Positions 1-7,089 of a stretch of DNA of 12,513 bases are shown one piece after another (position 1 is the stretch's first letter; every line of letters starts with the position of its first letter). A program made the position numbers and the translations under genes. Source of the DNA: JAKQHY01 sp034429475 (GTDB lineage: Bacteria > Chloroflexota > Anaerolineae > B4-G1 > SLSP01). Below the pieces are notes generated by a model, which was not told the origin of the DNA, searched no databases, and was given only the letters and a program-made list of their open reading frames with translations. Location of the stretch: NCBI GenBank assembly GCA_034429475.1, contig DAOUGD010000219.1, positions 1 to 12,513 on the forward strand, given 5' to 3'.

Positions 1-15
1 GCGGGCTACGCCCGC
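1..15. repeat. Palindromic hairpin downstream of atpA, cut by window edge
   Basis: GCGGGC-TAC-GCCCGC is a perfect 6-bp inverted repeat. The next bases (cctgcg) suggest the palindrome continues to the left outside the window. It lies 30 bp past the atpA stop. On the minus strand the T-run at 21-26 comes before the hairpin, so it is not an intrinsic terminator for the operon. A dispersed palindromic repeat is possible but cannot be shown from one copy. Confidence 0.4.
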
Positions 16-45
16 CTGCGAAAAAATACCCGTTAATCCCCGCCT

Positions 46-1839
46 TTAGGCGTAATCTTTTTCCACTTTATCCAACTGCTCGTCCAAGATCCTGCGGATC
101 TCCGCGAATTTTTCCAAGTGTTCGTTGGCAATCGTATTTTTCATCCGCACCAGGCGGTTGATCACCGGCAACTCGTGCAGCACGAAAATGGGGCAGTTCT
201 TCCCCACAATGCGGATCGCCCGCGCGTGGAAGTGCAGGATCAAGTCCAACATCAGCAGTTGCTTCTGGCTGACCGAATAGGAGTCCACCGGATCGAGCGC
301 GTTCTGCTGTAAGAAGCCCTCCCGCAACAGCCGCGCCGTTTCGAGAATGAGCCGTTGGTCGTCTGGCAGGGCGTCCGGCCCGACCAGTTTGACGATCTGT
401 TGGAGCTGGTTCTCGCGTTGCAGGATGGCGAGGGCCGTGTTACGCAGGGTTTGCCAGTCCAACGCTTTATCCGTAGATTGCTCGCGCCACCAGCCGGCGA
501 TTTCGTCCACATATTCGCTGTAACTATCCAACCAGTTCACCGAAGGGAAGTGCCGGGCGGAGGCCAACGATTTATCCAGCGCCCAGAAGCAGCGCACAAA
601 GCGCTTCGTGTGCTGCGTGACCGATTCGGAGAAGTCGCCGCCGGGCGGGCTGACCGCGCCGATGATGCTGACCGAGCCGGTGCGGTCGTTGAGGGTGACG
701 ACGCGCCCGGCGCGCTCGTAGAACTCGGCCAGCCGCGCCGCCAGGTAGGCCGGGTAGCCCTCTTCGGCGGGCATTTCTTCCAGCCGGCCCGAAATCTCGC
801 GCAGCGCCTCGGCCCACCGCGAGGTAGAGTCTGCCATCACCGCGACGTGGTAGCCCATGTCCCGGTAATATTCCGCCAGGGTGATGCCGGTGTAGATGCT
901 GGCCTCGCGGGCGGCGACGGGCATGTTCGAGGTGTTTGCAATGAGAATCGTGCGCTCCATCAGCGGGTGCTTGCTGTCGGGATCGATCAGCTTGGGGAAC
1001 TCTTGCAGCACGTCCGTCATCTCGTTGCCGCGCTCGCCGCAGCCGATGTAAATCACGATGTCCGCGTCGCTCCACTTGGCGATCTGCTGCTGGGTGATGG
1101 TCTTGCCCGCGCCAAACCCGCCGGGGATGACGGCGCTGCCGCCCTTCGCCAGCGGGAAGAAGGTATCGAGTACGCGCTGCCCGGTGACAAGCATCTCACT
1201 GGGGCGCAGGCGGCGGCGGTAGGGGCGCGGGCGGCGCACCGGCCAGCGCCGCAGCATGGCGATGGATTGCTTGCCGGATGCCGTCTCCAGATGCGCGATG
1301 GGTTCTTCGATGGTGTATTCGCCCGCCGGCGCGATCCACGTCAGCCGCCCGGACATCGTGGTAGGCGGGAGCATAATGCGGTGCTCAATCAGCGGCGTCT
1401 CCTGCACCACGCCCAGGATCGCGCCTTCCTGAAGCACTTTCCCGGCCTCGGCGACCGGTGTGAACGCCCATTTTTGCCCGCGATAGAGCGGTGTAGTCTT
1501 GACGCCGCGCCCGATGCAAACGCCCGTGCGACGTTCCAACACCGGCAGGGGGCGCTGAATCCCGTCGAAGATGCTTTGCAGCAGCCCCGGCCCCAATTCC
1601 ACGGAGAGCGGCGCGCCCGTCCCGTAGACCGGTGCGCCAGGCCGCAACCCCGACGTTTCCTCGTAGACTTGCAGGGTCATCACGTCGCGTTCCAGGCCGA
1701 TGACTTCCGCGATCAGGTGTTCGGCGCCGACCTCGACCATTTCCAGCATACCGATCTGCTGGGACCCGCGCGCGCGCACCACCGGGCCGTTGATCCACAC
1801 GATTTCGCCGATAGGGTGACCGGTCAAAGCCTCGCTCAT
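46..1839 (-). CDS. atpA: V/A-type ATP synthase catalytic subunit A
   Basis: Catalytic nucleotide-binding subunit of the soluble V1/A1 head; it alternates with subunit B in a hexamer that couples ATP synthesis or hydrolysis to rotation. The 597-residue length is typical. The N-terminal beta-barrel begins GEIVWINGPVV; the A-specific non-homologous insertion covers roughly residues 110-190. The P-loop GGFGAGKT is at 240-247 with Lys246, and the catalytic glutamate is in GERGNE (Glu269). A Walker B-like segment AVMADSTSRWAEALRE is at 333-348, and SVSIIGAVSPPGGDF follows near 389-403. The ATG overlaps the subunit E stop by 4 bp (ATGA), with GGAG upstream, so translation is probably coupled. Subunit B, the usual next gene, is not in the remaining 45 bp and should lie beyond the left edge. 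Confidence 0.98.
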   Translation of the reverse strand: MSEALTGHPIGEIVWINGPVVRARGSQQIGMLEMVEVGAEHLIAEVIGLERDVMTLQVYEETSGLRPGAPVYGTGAPLSVELGPGLLQSIFDGIQRPLPVLERRTGVCIGRGVKTTPLYRGQKWAFTPVAEAGKVLQEGAILGVVQETPLIEHRIMLPPTTMSGRLTWIAPAGEYTIEEPIAHLETASGKQSIAMLRRWPVRRPRPYRRRLRPSEMLVTGQRVLDTFFPLAKGGSAVIPGGFGAGKTITQQQIAKWSDADIVIYIGCGERGNEMTDVLQEFPKLIDPDSKHPLMERTILIANTSNMPVAAREASIYTGITLAEYYRDMGYHVAVMADSTSRWAEALREISGRLEEMPAEEGYPAYLAARLAEFYERAGRVVTLNDRTGSVSIIGAVSPPGGDFSESVTQHTKRFVRCFWALDKSLASARHFPSVNWLDSYSEYVDEIAGWWREQSTDKALDWQTLRNTALAILQRENQLQQIVKLVGPDALPDDQRLILETARLLREGFLQQNALDPVDSYSVSQKQLLMLDLILHFHARAIRIVGKNCPIFVLHELPVINRLVRMKNTIANEHLEKFAEIRRILDEQLDKVEKDYA

Positions 1840-2456
1840 CGCGTATCTCCCCGGAGCAAGTTGTACACGTTGGTGCGCAGCGATTCTGTGATCCGCGTCA
1901 GCCGCGTTTCGAGGGTGTTGTCGTAGCGACGGCGTCCGTCGGGCGTCTCCACCAGCACGCCGGTGCCCTGCGGCAGTGGCTCACCCAATGAGAGTTTCAC
2001 TTGCAAAACCGCGCTCAACTCAGCTAACACAGCCTCGGTCAAGAATGCCTGCGTCGCTGCATCGGCGCGCACCTGAAGTTCAGGCGCGTTGAGTTGCGCG
2101 ACAGCCTCCTGGATGAGTTGCCGCACAATGTCGCCGTAATCGGGCCACTGCGGCACGTCCGCGATTCTTTGCCGGGCGGCGCTGAAAACACTGGACAGCA
2201 GTTGTTCGCGGCGTTGCAATTTGAGGGACTGCGCCTCCAATTGGGCCGCCGCCCCGGCGTGCCCCTGCAACGCCGTTACCTCCTCCTGGGCCTGCTGGAC
2301 AATCGCCTCACATTCGGCGTCCAGCGCCAACTGCGCCTCGAGTTTGAGTTGCTCGGCTTGCCGGCGGGCCTCCTCCAGGATTTGGCGCGTCTCGCGGCGA
2401 GCCTCGGCCATGATAGCATTTTCCAGCGCCTGGATATTCCCTTGCTGCGGACTCAT
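1836..2456 (-). CDS. atpE: V/A-type ATP synthase subunit E (peripheral stalk)
   Basis: Subunit E pairs with the G/H subunit in the right-handed coiled coil of the peripheral stalk and holds the head against rotation. The 206-residue protein has an N-terminal helical stretch rich in Ala, Glu, Gln and Arg (about residues 8-95), then a globular C-terminal domain. The family signature is clear there: GVLVETPDG (166-174) followed by YDNTLETRL (178-186). GGAG lies 7 nt upstream of the ATG, and the start overlaps the subunit F stop by 4 bp (ATGA). The stop in turn overlaps the start of A. E sits between F and A here, unlike Thermus where E comes right after the c-ring gene. The name follows V-type usage and should not be confused with F-type atpE. 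Confidence 0.95.
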   Translation of the reverse strand: MSPQQGNIQALENAIMAEARRETRQILEEARRQAEQLKLEAQLALDAECEAIVQQAQEEVTALQGHAGAAAQLEAQSLKLQRREQLLSSVFSAARQRIADVPQWPDYGDIVRQLIQEAVAQLNAPELQVRADAATQAFLTEAVLAELSAVLQVKLSLGEPLPQGTGVLVETPDGRRRYDNTLETRLTRITESLRTNVYNLLRGDTR

Positions 2457-2758
2457 ATCTTTACTCCGATTGTTTGACGAATGATCTCACTGAGCGGCGG
2501 GCGCTCCGGGTCCGGCCCGCCGGGGCCGGGGATTTCCACGATGAGCGGCGTCGTGCTGCGCGCGATGCGCTGGTCAACGGCGCGGCGGGCCAGGTTGGCG
2601 ACGTCCTCCGTCACCAACACGATCCCCACACGCTTGTCCGCCAACACGGCATCGAGGGTCTCCAACAGCTCCTCCCCTGTGCGGACCGTCTTGCCGTCCA
2701 CGCCGGCGAGGGAGAACCCCCACACCGCCTCTTGACTGCCGATGACGATGACTTTCAT
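2453..2758 (-). CDS. atpF: V/A-type ATP synthase subunit F (central stalk)
   Basis: Small central-stalk subunit that binds rotor subunit D and modulates the enzyme. It has 101 residues, the normal length. Family features are the opening MKVIVIGSQEAVWGFSLAGV, a second beta-strand block GIVLVTEDVA (45-54), PLIVEIPGPGGP (71-82) and the C-terminal helix SEIIRQTIG. The stop overlaps the subunit E start. No Shine-Dalgarno is visible: the bases just before the ATG are heptamer-repeat sequence (ATTACTC units), so translation initiation is unusual compared with the neighbours. The name follows V-type usage (ntpG in the Enterococcus scheme). Confidence 0.93.
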   Translation of the reverse strand: MKVIVIGSQEAVWGFSLAGVDGKTVRTGEELLETLDAVLADKRVGIVLVTEDVANLARRAVDQRIARSTTPLIVEIPGPGGPDPERPPLSEIIRQTIGVKI

Positions 2759-2760
2759 AA

Positions 2761-2810
2761 GTAATGAGTAATGAGTAATGAGTAATGGGTAAACTCACTC
2801 ATTACTCATT
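2761..2810. repeat. Heptamer tandem repeat with inverted copy between atpK and atpF
   Basis: Three perfect gtaatga units and one gtaatgg lie head to tail at 2761-2788. After a short spacer, the reverse complement actcattactcatt follows at 2797-2810 and can pair with aatgagtaatgagt (2763-2776, or 2770-2783), giving a 14-bp stem. Further actcattt-like units run to about 2824. On the operon mRNA this makes a long AU-rich hairpin between the c-ring gene and subunit F, ending right at the F start codon. Short heptamer tandem repeats are known in cyanobacterial intergenic DNA; whether this unit recurs elsewhere in this genome cannot be seen here. Confidence 0.9.
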
Positions 2811-2829
2811 TCTTCTTACTCATTTCTCC

Positions 2830-3264
2830 TCACCGGTTCAGGATAATGAAGGCGATGATCAACCCGTAGATGGCGACGCCTTCCGACAGGCCGACGAAGA
2901 TCAACGCGCGCCCGAAGACGTCCGGCTTCTCGGCGATGGCGCCGATGGCAGCGGCGCCGGTGCTGCTCACGGCGAAGCCCGCGCTGATCGAGCCGACGCC
3001 GACGGCGATGGCCGCCGCGATGGAGGCGTAGGGGTCGGCGGCCTCCGCTTGCGGCAGGCCGGAGGCCAGGGCCAGACCGGGCGCGAAAAACAACACCAGG
3101 CCCAACCCGACAGTAGCGAGGGCAAGCGCCAGGTTGATACTTTTCAAGCCCACCGTCAGGTTGCGGGTGAATTGCACCGGCGACTTGTGATTTTTGGCGG
3201 TGAAGATAAGTCCCGGAATTAACGGTAACAGTCCGGCTATCAAAGCGACAAAGATTAAAGTCAT
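2830..3264 (-). CDS. atpK: V/A-type ATP synthase subunit K (c-ring proteolipid)
   Basis: Membrane rotor subunit that carries H+ or Na+ through Vo. I chose the ATG at 3264 because AGGAGG sits 8 nt upstream (3273-3278); a start at 3291 would add nine residues (MSVIQEEFE) and translate the SD. The product has 144 residues. Residues 2-22 and about 42-66 are two extra hydrophobic segments. The classic c hairpin follows: helix 1 (about 78-110, Gly/Ala-rich), loop AEKPDVFG, and helix 2 LIFVGLSEGVAIYG with ion-binding Glu128. The extra N-terminal segments resemble my memory of the K subunits of clostridial V-type enzymes. There is no glutamine at the helix-1 position where Na+-binding c subunits usually have one, but Ser and Thr are nearby (VSSTG, SE), so ion choice stays open. 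Confidence 0.95.
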   Translation of the reverse strand: MTLIFVALIAGLLPLIPGLIFTAKNHKSPVQFTRNLTVGLKSINLALALATVGLGLVLFFAPGLALASGLPQAEAADPYASIAAAIAVGVGSISAGFAVSSTGAAAIGAIAEKPDVFGRALIFVGLSEGVAIYGLIIAFIILNR

Positions 3265-3272
3265 TTCAAATT

Positions 3273-3278
3273 CCTCCT
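3273..3278 (-). promoter_or_regulatory. Strong Shine-Dalgarno of atpK
   Basis: A perfect AGGAGG lies 8 nt before the ATG at 3264. It is the best SD in the operon, fits a subunit needed in many copies per enzyme, and decides the start codon. Confidence 0.85.
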
Positions 3279-3341
3279 GAATTACACTCAAAATCTGCCT
3301 AATATGCTCAATCTACTCATAAAATTGGGGCAACCGCATAC

Positions 3342-5327
3342 TCAAGGTTTGCGCTGCTGACCGGGAATCAACGAGAGCGGATGATACCGCCGACCGCCGC
3401 CGGCAAAGAACTTGCCGAAAAATTCGTAGTACTCCAGACGCAGTGTTTGAATCCCGACGATCATCCCCTCAAAGCCGATGACGAAGAGGTTGCCCAAAAT
3501 CACCACCAGCCAATAGCTCAAGCTGTGCCCAGGGCTGACGATATTGGCGATGATGAACACCACCAGGCTCAGGGCACCGTGCGCGACGGCAAACGCCCCC
3601 ATCCGCACATACGACAGGGTGTTGCTCAACAGGCCAATCACCGTCTCAAACAGCTCGAAAAACGCCTCCATCAGATAAGTACCCCAATCTTCTACCAGCG
3701 GACGCTTGCCTTCCAACAGACGCTCCAACAGCGTAGCAAAAGTGACCACAGCGCCGGAGAGGAAGGTGGTCACTTCCAACGCGACGATTGAGATCGGAAA
3801 ATCGGCGATAAACATATTCGCCGCGATGCCCAGTAACGACCAGTAAAACACGATACCGGCCAACCCGTTGCGGTCAAACAACACCCGCCCCCAATGTTTC
3901 GCCAGCGCGTTATTGATCATATTGTAGATCATCCCTACATTAAGCAACGCCACACCCATTCCGACGCTGAGAAGCAAAATATCCATGATGTCTTCCAGGG
4001 GACGCAGCAGTAAGGGTTCCAGGACGTCCTCAAAACCGAAAACGCTGCCGTAGAGAAACCCAAACACGGTGGCGGAAAGGCCGCACAAGGCCACAATCAC
4101 CCCCATATTCGCAAAACTGCGCAGCGCGCGTATCCGCTTCTGATGAGCAAGAAACAGCCCGGCCAATCCGAGCAAAATCCCGTGCCCCACATCGCCAAAC
4201 ATAATCCCAAAGATGAGGGGGAAGGTCAGCGCGACGATAGAGGCGGGGTCCAGTTCCCCATAGCGGGGACATCCGTAGGTGGTGATTAACCCCTGGAAAG
4301 CGCGGATGAGTGGGGGATTTTCCATGACCACCGGAATCTCTTCAGACTCGGCGGCCCCCTCCGCACTGTGCGGCGCGGTTTCCCATTTAGGGGCAGTGAC
4401 TTCGATGCTGATATTTTGGGACGCGCCGCCCAACTGCTGCTTGAGCAAGTCCACTTTGGACATCGGCACCCAACCGGCAATCAAATACGTGTACCGCAGC
4501 CGCCCGTATTGCAGAATCGTCTCCACAAGTTTGCGGCTGGCGCGCACGCGCCACCACAGATGGCGCAGCCGGCGAATGTACAGACCACGCAGGCGCACCA
4601 GCGCCGCCTGGCCCTCGATAATGTGCTGGCGGGTGCGCTCGATGCCGGCTTGCAGCGACGTGATAGCAGCGGCGGGGGTGCCACGGTACGTCTCCGGCAG
4701 TTTGAGCGGGTTCAGGTACGCACTACGGGCCGCGCGGTCGAGAATTTGCGCGTCGCGCTGTAAGCCGAAAAGCACGACGACGGACAGGGCCTCCTCGCGG
4801 CGCAGGATCGTCAACGCAAAGGGGACATGCTCCAAGCTGCTGCGCAGCCGCTCAATGTTGGACGTGGGAATCATGCCCGACAGCACGTAGGTATAGCGCA
4901 ATTTGCGCAGGGTTCCCAGGTCTATTTCCAGGTCACGGATGGGGTCCAATTGGGTCAGATACCGTTCCAACTGGGTCAGGCGGCGCTGGGCGGTCTCCAG
5001 GTCATGCAGCGGCGCCTCGATTTCCTGTTCCAAATGCTCAATGTCCCGCTGCGCGACGTCCGGCTCGATCAAGTGCGCCATCTCCGGCGGCGCGCCAACG
5101 TCCGCCCCTAGCGCCTCAATCACGGTCATAATCCGCCGTTCCAGGGAAGTAAACGTCGTGGTCCAGGTATGCCACTTGCTATCGGCGTCAAAGAGCGCTT
5201 CATCTCCCAGAAACTCAGAGGCAGCCAAATGGAAAACGCCGGAAGCCGCCAGCGCTTCCGTCACCGCAATAACGTCTGTCTCCGGGACCACTAATTCAAC
5301 TTTACGCATCAACCGAGCCTGGTACAT
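3342..5327 (-). CDS. atpI: V/A-type ATP synthase subunit I (a subunit, stator)
   Basis: Stator membrane subunit that forms the ion half-channels next to the c-ring and anchors the peripheral stalks. It has 661 residues. The N-terminal cytoplasmic half (1 to about 360) has two long helical coiled-coil stretches (about 95-130 and 220-270). The C-terminal half is a bundle of membrane helices starting at about 363. Visible landmarks are FGIMFGDVGHG (373-383), LLSNTLSYVRMGAFAVAHG with the essential Arg575, and FEGMIVGIQTLRLEYYEFFGKFF (619-641) with Glu620 and Arg630. The start has GGTGAGG 5 nt upstream of the ATG. It lies 38 bp after atpC and 77 bp before atpK, the normal I-K adjacency. Confidence 0.97.
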   Translation of the reverse strand: MYQARLMRKVELVVPETDVIAVTEALAASGVFHLAASEFLGDEALFDADSKWHTWTTTFTSLERRIMTVIEALGADVGAPPEMAHLIEPDVAQRDIEHLEQEIEAPLHDLETAQRRLTQLERYLTQLDPIRDLEIDLGTLRKLRYTYVLSGMIPTSNIERLRSSLEHVPFALTILRREEALSVVVLFGLQRDAQILDRAARSAYLNPLKLPETYRGTPAAAITSLQAGIERTRQHIIEGQAALVRLRGLYIRRLRHLWWRVRASRKLVETILQYGRLRYTYLIAGWVPMSKVDLLKQQLGGASQNISIEVTAPKWETAPHSAEGAAESEEIPVVMENPPLIRAFQGLITTYGCPRYGELDPASIVALTFPLIFGIMFGDVGHGILLGLAGLFLAHQKRIRALRSFANMGVIVALCGLSATVFGFLYGSVFGFEDVLEPLLLRPLEDIMDILLLSVGMGVALLNVGMIYNMINNALAKHWGRVLFDRNGLAGIVFYWSLLGIAANMFIADFPISIVALEVTTFLSGAVVTFATLLERLLEGKRPLVEDWGTYLMEAFFELFETVIGLLSNTLSYVRMGAFAVAHGALSLVVFIIANIVSPGHSLSYWLVVILGNLFVIGFEGMIVGIQTLRLEYYEFFGKFFAGGGRRYHPLSLIPGQQRKP

Positions 5328-5365
5328 ATTTGCCTCACCTATAAAGTCCTGACGCTACCCCTGTA

Positions 5366-6439
5366 TCATGCCCGCTCAAAAGGAATATACAATTCCAACT
5401 GTGCCATAAACACACTCGGCGGAAGCTGGGATGCCTTGGCTTCAATGAGCGTGGTCAAATCCCGAATCTCATGTTCCATCAATTGTAAATAGGCCAACGG
5501 GATCCCGATCTGGAAAGGATCCCCCACAAACACCCCTCGGCACAATTTAACAACATAACGCTGCAAAACCAACTCGAGCTGGCGCAGCCCTTGCGTCCCG
5601 GCGGCCAAATTATCCGGTATCTGCGCAGCGACTTCCGGGAAAATCCGGGCGATCACCTCGCCGGGCCGGTCGCTCGCCGCGATGGCCCGAATGTCTGTAT
5701 CCGTCACTCGTGGGTCGAAAGACAACGTGTAGTTGATAATTTCTTCTCCCGAAAGTTTATGGTAGATACGATAACGCAAAGCCCACAACAAATTATCCGC
5801 CATCAACCCCACCCCCACCGTGCGGAGCGCGTAGTCGCGGTCGCGCGCCGGCAGGCGTTGGATGGTTGCCCAGAGTTCGCGGTAGTAAGTCAGATCGAGG
5901 GCGACTTCCAGGGGAAATAGATTATGCTCGCTTTGATACCGTTCCAGCGCATGGGAAAGGGTGTCGTAGTACACCGTGTCCTTTAGACGCTCGATGGCCC
6001 GCACAACTTCCCCGGCGTGAGCCATCATCTCCATATCGGCCAGCGATAGTGGCGCGTGAGCTGGAATCGGAGACAGGAGAAAGAGAATTTGTTCCCACGG
6101 CGTCCCGGTTTCGATCCCGCGCAGCGTCGCCTTCAGATTATCCACTTCGTAGGAGCGCCAGAGTAAACGGATCAACTGCGCCGCCCGCTCTGGAGCCAAC
6201 TGAATGAGTTTGGTATACCGGTCAGCCAAATACCGCTTACTTTGATAGACCACCCGGCGCGGCGTGAGCATCCGGCGATCCATTTGCAGGTACGCGCCAT
6301 ACACCGTTTTGCCCAACTCGCCCAGCACCGCGTCGAAATCCGGGGCGTGGATAAGCGTATTCCACTCCTCCGCCGACAGCATTTGCGAATACAACGCGCG
6401 CGTGACCGCCTGAATCTGAGCATACGCCATCGTGGACAT
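5366..6439 (-). CDS. atpC: V/A-type ATP synthase subunit C (d, rotor socket)
   Basis: V-type subunit C/d (AC39-like) is the funnel-shaped socket that joins the central stalk to the c-ring. Three starts are possible: GTG 6448, ATG 6439 and ATG 6430. I prefer 6439 (357 residues) because GGTGG lies 5 nt before it; the other two lack a well-placed SD. The protein is almost all helical. Family-like segments are MAYAQIQAVTRALYSQML near the N-terminus, YEVDNLKATLRGI (about 97-109), FPLEVALDLTYYREL (175-189) and NLLWALRYRIYHKLS (216-230). The gene lies between the G/H subunit and subunit I, a different place from Thermus, where C follows E. Confidence 0.93.
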   Translation of the reverse strand: MSTMAYAQIQAVTRALYSQMLSAEEWNTLIHAPDFDAVLGELGKTVYGAYLQMDRRMLTPRRVVYQSKRYLADRYTKLIQLAPERAAQLIRLLWRSYEVDNLKATLRGIETGTPWEQILFLLSPIPAHAPLSLADMEMMAHAGEVVRAIERLKDTVYYDTLSHALERYQSEHNLFPLEVALDLTYYRELWATIQRLPARDRDYALRTVGVGLMADNLLWALRYRIYHKLSGEEIINYTLSFDPRVTDTDIRAIAASDRPGEVIARIFPEVAAQIPDNLAAGTQGLRQLELVLQRYVVKLCRGVFVGDPFQIGIPLAYLQLMEHEIRDLTTLIEAKASQLPPSVFMAQLELYIPFERA

Positions 6440-6451
6440 AAGAGCCACCGG

Positions 6452-6769
6452 TTATGCGCGCCCTGTCGTCTTGTCCAACACCAACGTCACGGCCTCCTCG
6501 AAGTGCCGCGCGCTGACCGTTTCCAGGGTTTGCGCGTCGGCGCCGGCGTGCGCGATCACATCGGCGCGCTGACTGTCGGCCGCCTGCCGCCCCTGTGCTA
6601 AAATCTGCGCCGCCTGCTGCCGCGCCGCCGCCAACGCCTGCTTGCGCTGCTGCGCCACCGCCGCCTGGGCCGCCGCGACGACCTGCGCCGCTTCCCGCCG
6701 CGCGTCTTCGTATAACAGCGTGGCGTCTCGCTCTACATTTAAAATACGACTGACCGTTTCTTCACGCAT
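6452..6769 (-). CDS. atpG: V/A-type ATP synthase subunit G/H (peripheral stalk)
   Basis: First gene of the operon: a 105-residue protein that is nearly all predicted helix, rich in Ala, Gln, Arg and Glu, with a long heptad-like coiled coil at about 10-75. It should pair with subunit E in the peripheral stalk (called G in Thermus, H in archaea, NtpF in Enterococcus). Sequence identity is weak in this family, so the call rests on size, coiled-coil composition and position at the head of the operon. AGAGGG lies 5 nt before the ATG. The start codon is only 17 nt past the U-run of an intrinsic terminator, so read-through of that element should control this gene and the whole operon. Confidence 0.85.
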   Translation of the reverse strand: MREETVSRILNVERDATLLYEDARREAAQVVAAAQAAVAQQRKQALAAARQQAAQILAQGRQAADSQRADVIAHAGADAQTLETVSARHFEEAVTLVLDKTTGRA

Positions 6770-6786
6770 ACCATCCCTCTTGCAAC

Positions 6787-6821
6787 AAAAAACCGCCCTC
6801 CTGTATAACAGGACTCGGCGG
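6787..6821 (-). terminator. Leader intrinsic terminator (attenuator) of the ATPase operon
   Basis: On the minus strand CCGCC pairs with GGCGG (6817-6821 with 6793-6797) and TCCTGT pairs with ACAGGA (6808-6813 with 6799-6804) around a TAT loop, with a small internal loop GAG/G. Six Ts follow directly (6787-6792). This is a textbook rho-independent terminator. It lies downstream of the promoter at 6919-6946 and just upstream of the atpG ribosome binding site, so it would stop transcripts before the first gene unless an antiterminator forms. It would also end any read-through from the moaD-like gene, which is the simpler alternative. Confidence 0.88.
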
Positions 6822-6826
6822 CATCC

Positions 6827-6901
6827 ATAAGTTTTAGTAGAGACGCTATCGGCAGATAGTGTTGCTCGGCTTATACCGCTGGGCCTCCAGGCTCGTATAA
6901 G
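6827..6901 (-). ncRNA. Candidate structured leader / riboswitch aptamer upstream of the V-ATPase operon
   Basis: On the minus strand the leader folds into stem P1, CTTATAC (6895-6901) with GTATAAG (6870-6876), a perfect 7 bp. P1 encloses CCTGG/GGCCCAG-type G/C-rich sequence that can form an inner 4-bp stem (6879-6882 with 6887-6890). P2 is CTATC (6855-6859) with GATAG (6846-6850) and a TGCC loop. Single-stranded stretches rich in GCCGAGCAA and CTCTACT lie between and after. Together with the terminator next to it, this looks like an aptamer plus expression platform. I do not recognise the class with certainty. The sodium riboswitch (Na+-I, formerly DUF1646) is known to control genes that use Na+ gradients to make ATP, so it is the first class to test. 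Confidence 0.55.
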
Positions 6902-6918
6902 AAGAACTTCCAGTTGAC

Positions 6919-6946
6919 ATTATAGTCCGATTCTTTAGTGCGTCAA
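6919..6946 (-). promoter_or_regulatory. Sigma70-type promoter of the V-ATPase operon
   Basis: On the minus strand TTGACG (6941-6946) and a perfect TATAAT (6919-6924) are separated by 16 bp. The predicted transcription start is near 6911-6912, giving a leader of about 142 nt before the atpG ATG at 6769. The sequence around it is AT-rich compared with the coding DNA. This is the best promoter match in the window. Confidence 0.8.
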
Positions 6947-6967
6947 TCCAAATTTTAACTCAAATTA

Positions 6968-6984
6968 GCGCCGCCCCCCGGCGC
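6968..6984. terminator. GC-rich hairpin downstream of the moaD-like gene
   Basis: GCGCCG and CGGCGC flank a five-base loop (perfect 6-bp stem). On the minus strand it is followed by TAATTTGAGTTAAAATTT, which is T-rich but not a clean U-run. It lies about 105 bp past the moaD-like stop and just upstream of the ATPase promoter, so a weak terminator insulating the two units is plausible. Confidence 0.4.
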
Positions 6985-7089
6985 GACGATTTCTGGCCCC
7001 ACGCCATTTCCTCCACCAACAACGCCGCAGGCGGAAGAGGTTATGCGTAACCCATCGAAAAACGTCATCAGACAAACTGTGTCCCCCTT

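Noticed and set aside
21..52. Terminator after atpA from hairpin 41-52 (CGCC/GGCG) and the T-run at 21-26
   Set aside because: The stem is only 4 bp, overlaps the stop codon and lies 14 nt from the T-run. The operon should continue into subunit B.
355..1926. Long plus-strand open frame (523 codons) opposite atpA
   Set aside because: It lies entirely antisense to a certain V-ATPase subunit A gene, is rich in His, Arg, Ala and Gln as expected for a GC-rich shadow, and has no recognisable domain.
2761..2824. CRISPR array
   Set aside because: The unit is 7 bp, directly abutting, with no spacers and an inverted copy; it is a simple tandem repeat.
6914..6919. Plus-strand TTGACA as a promoter -35 box
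   Set aside because: No -10-like hexamer lies 16-18 bp downstream and no plus-strand gene follows for over 900 bp; it partly overlaps the minus-strand TATAAT.
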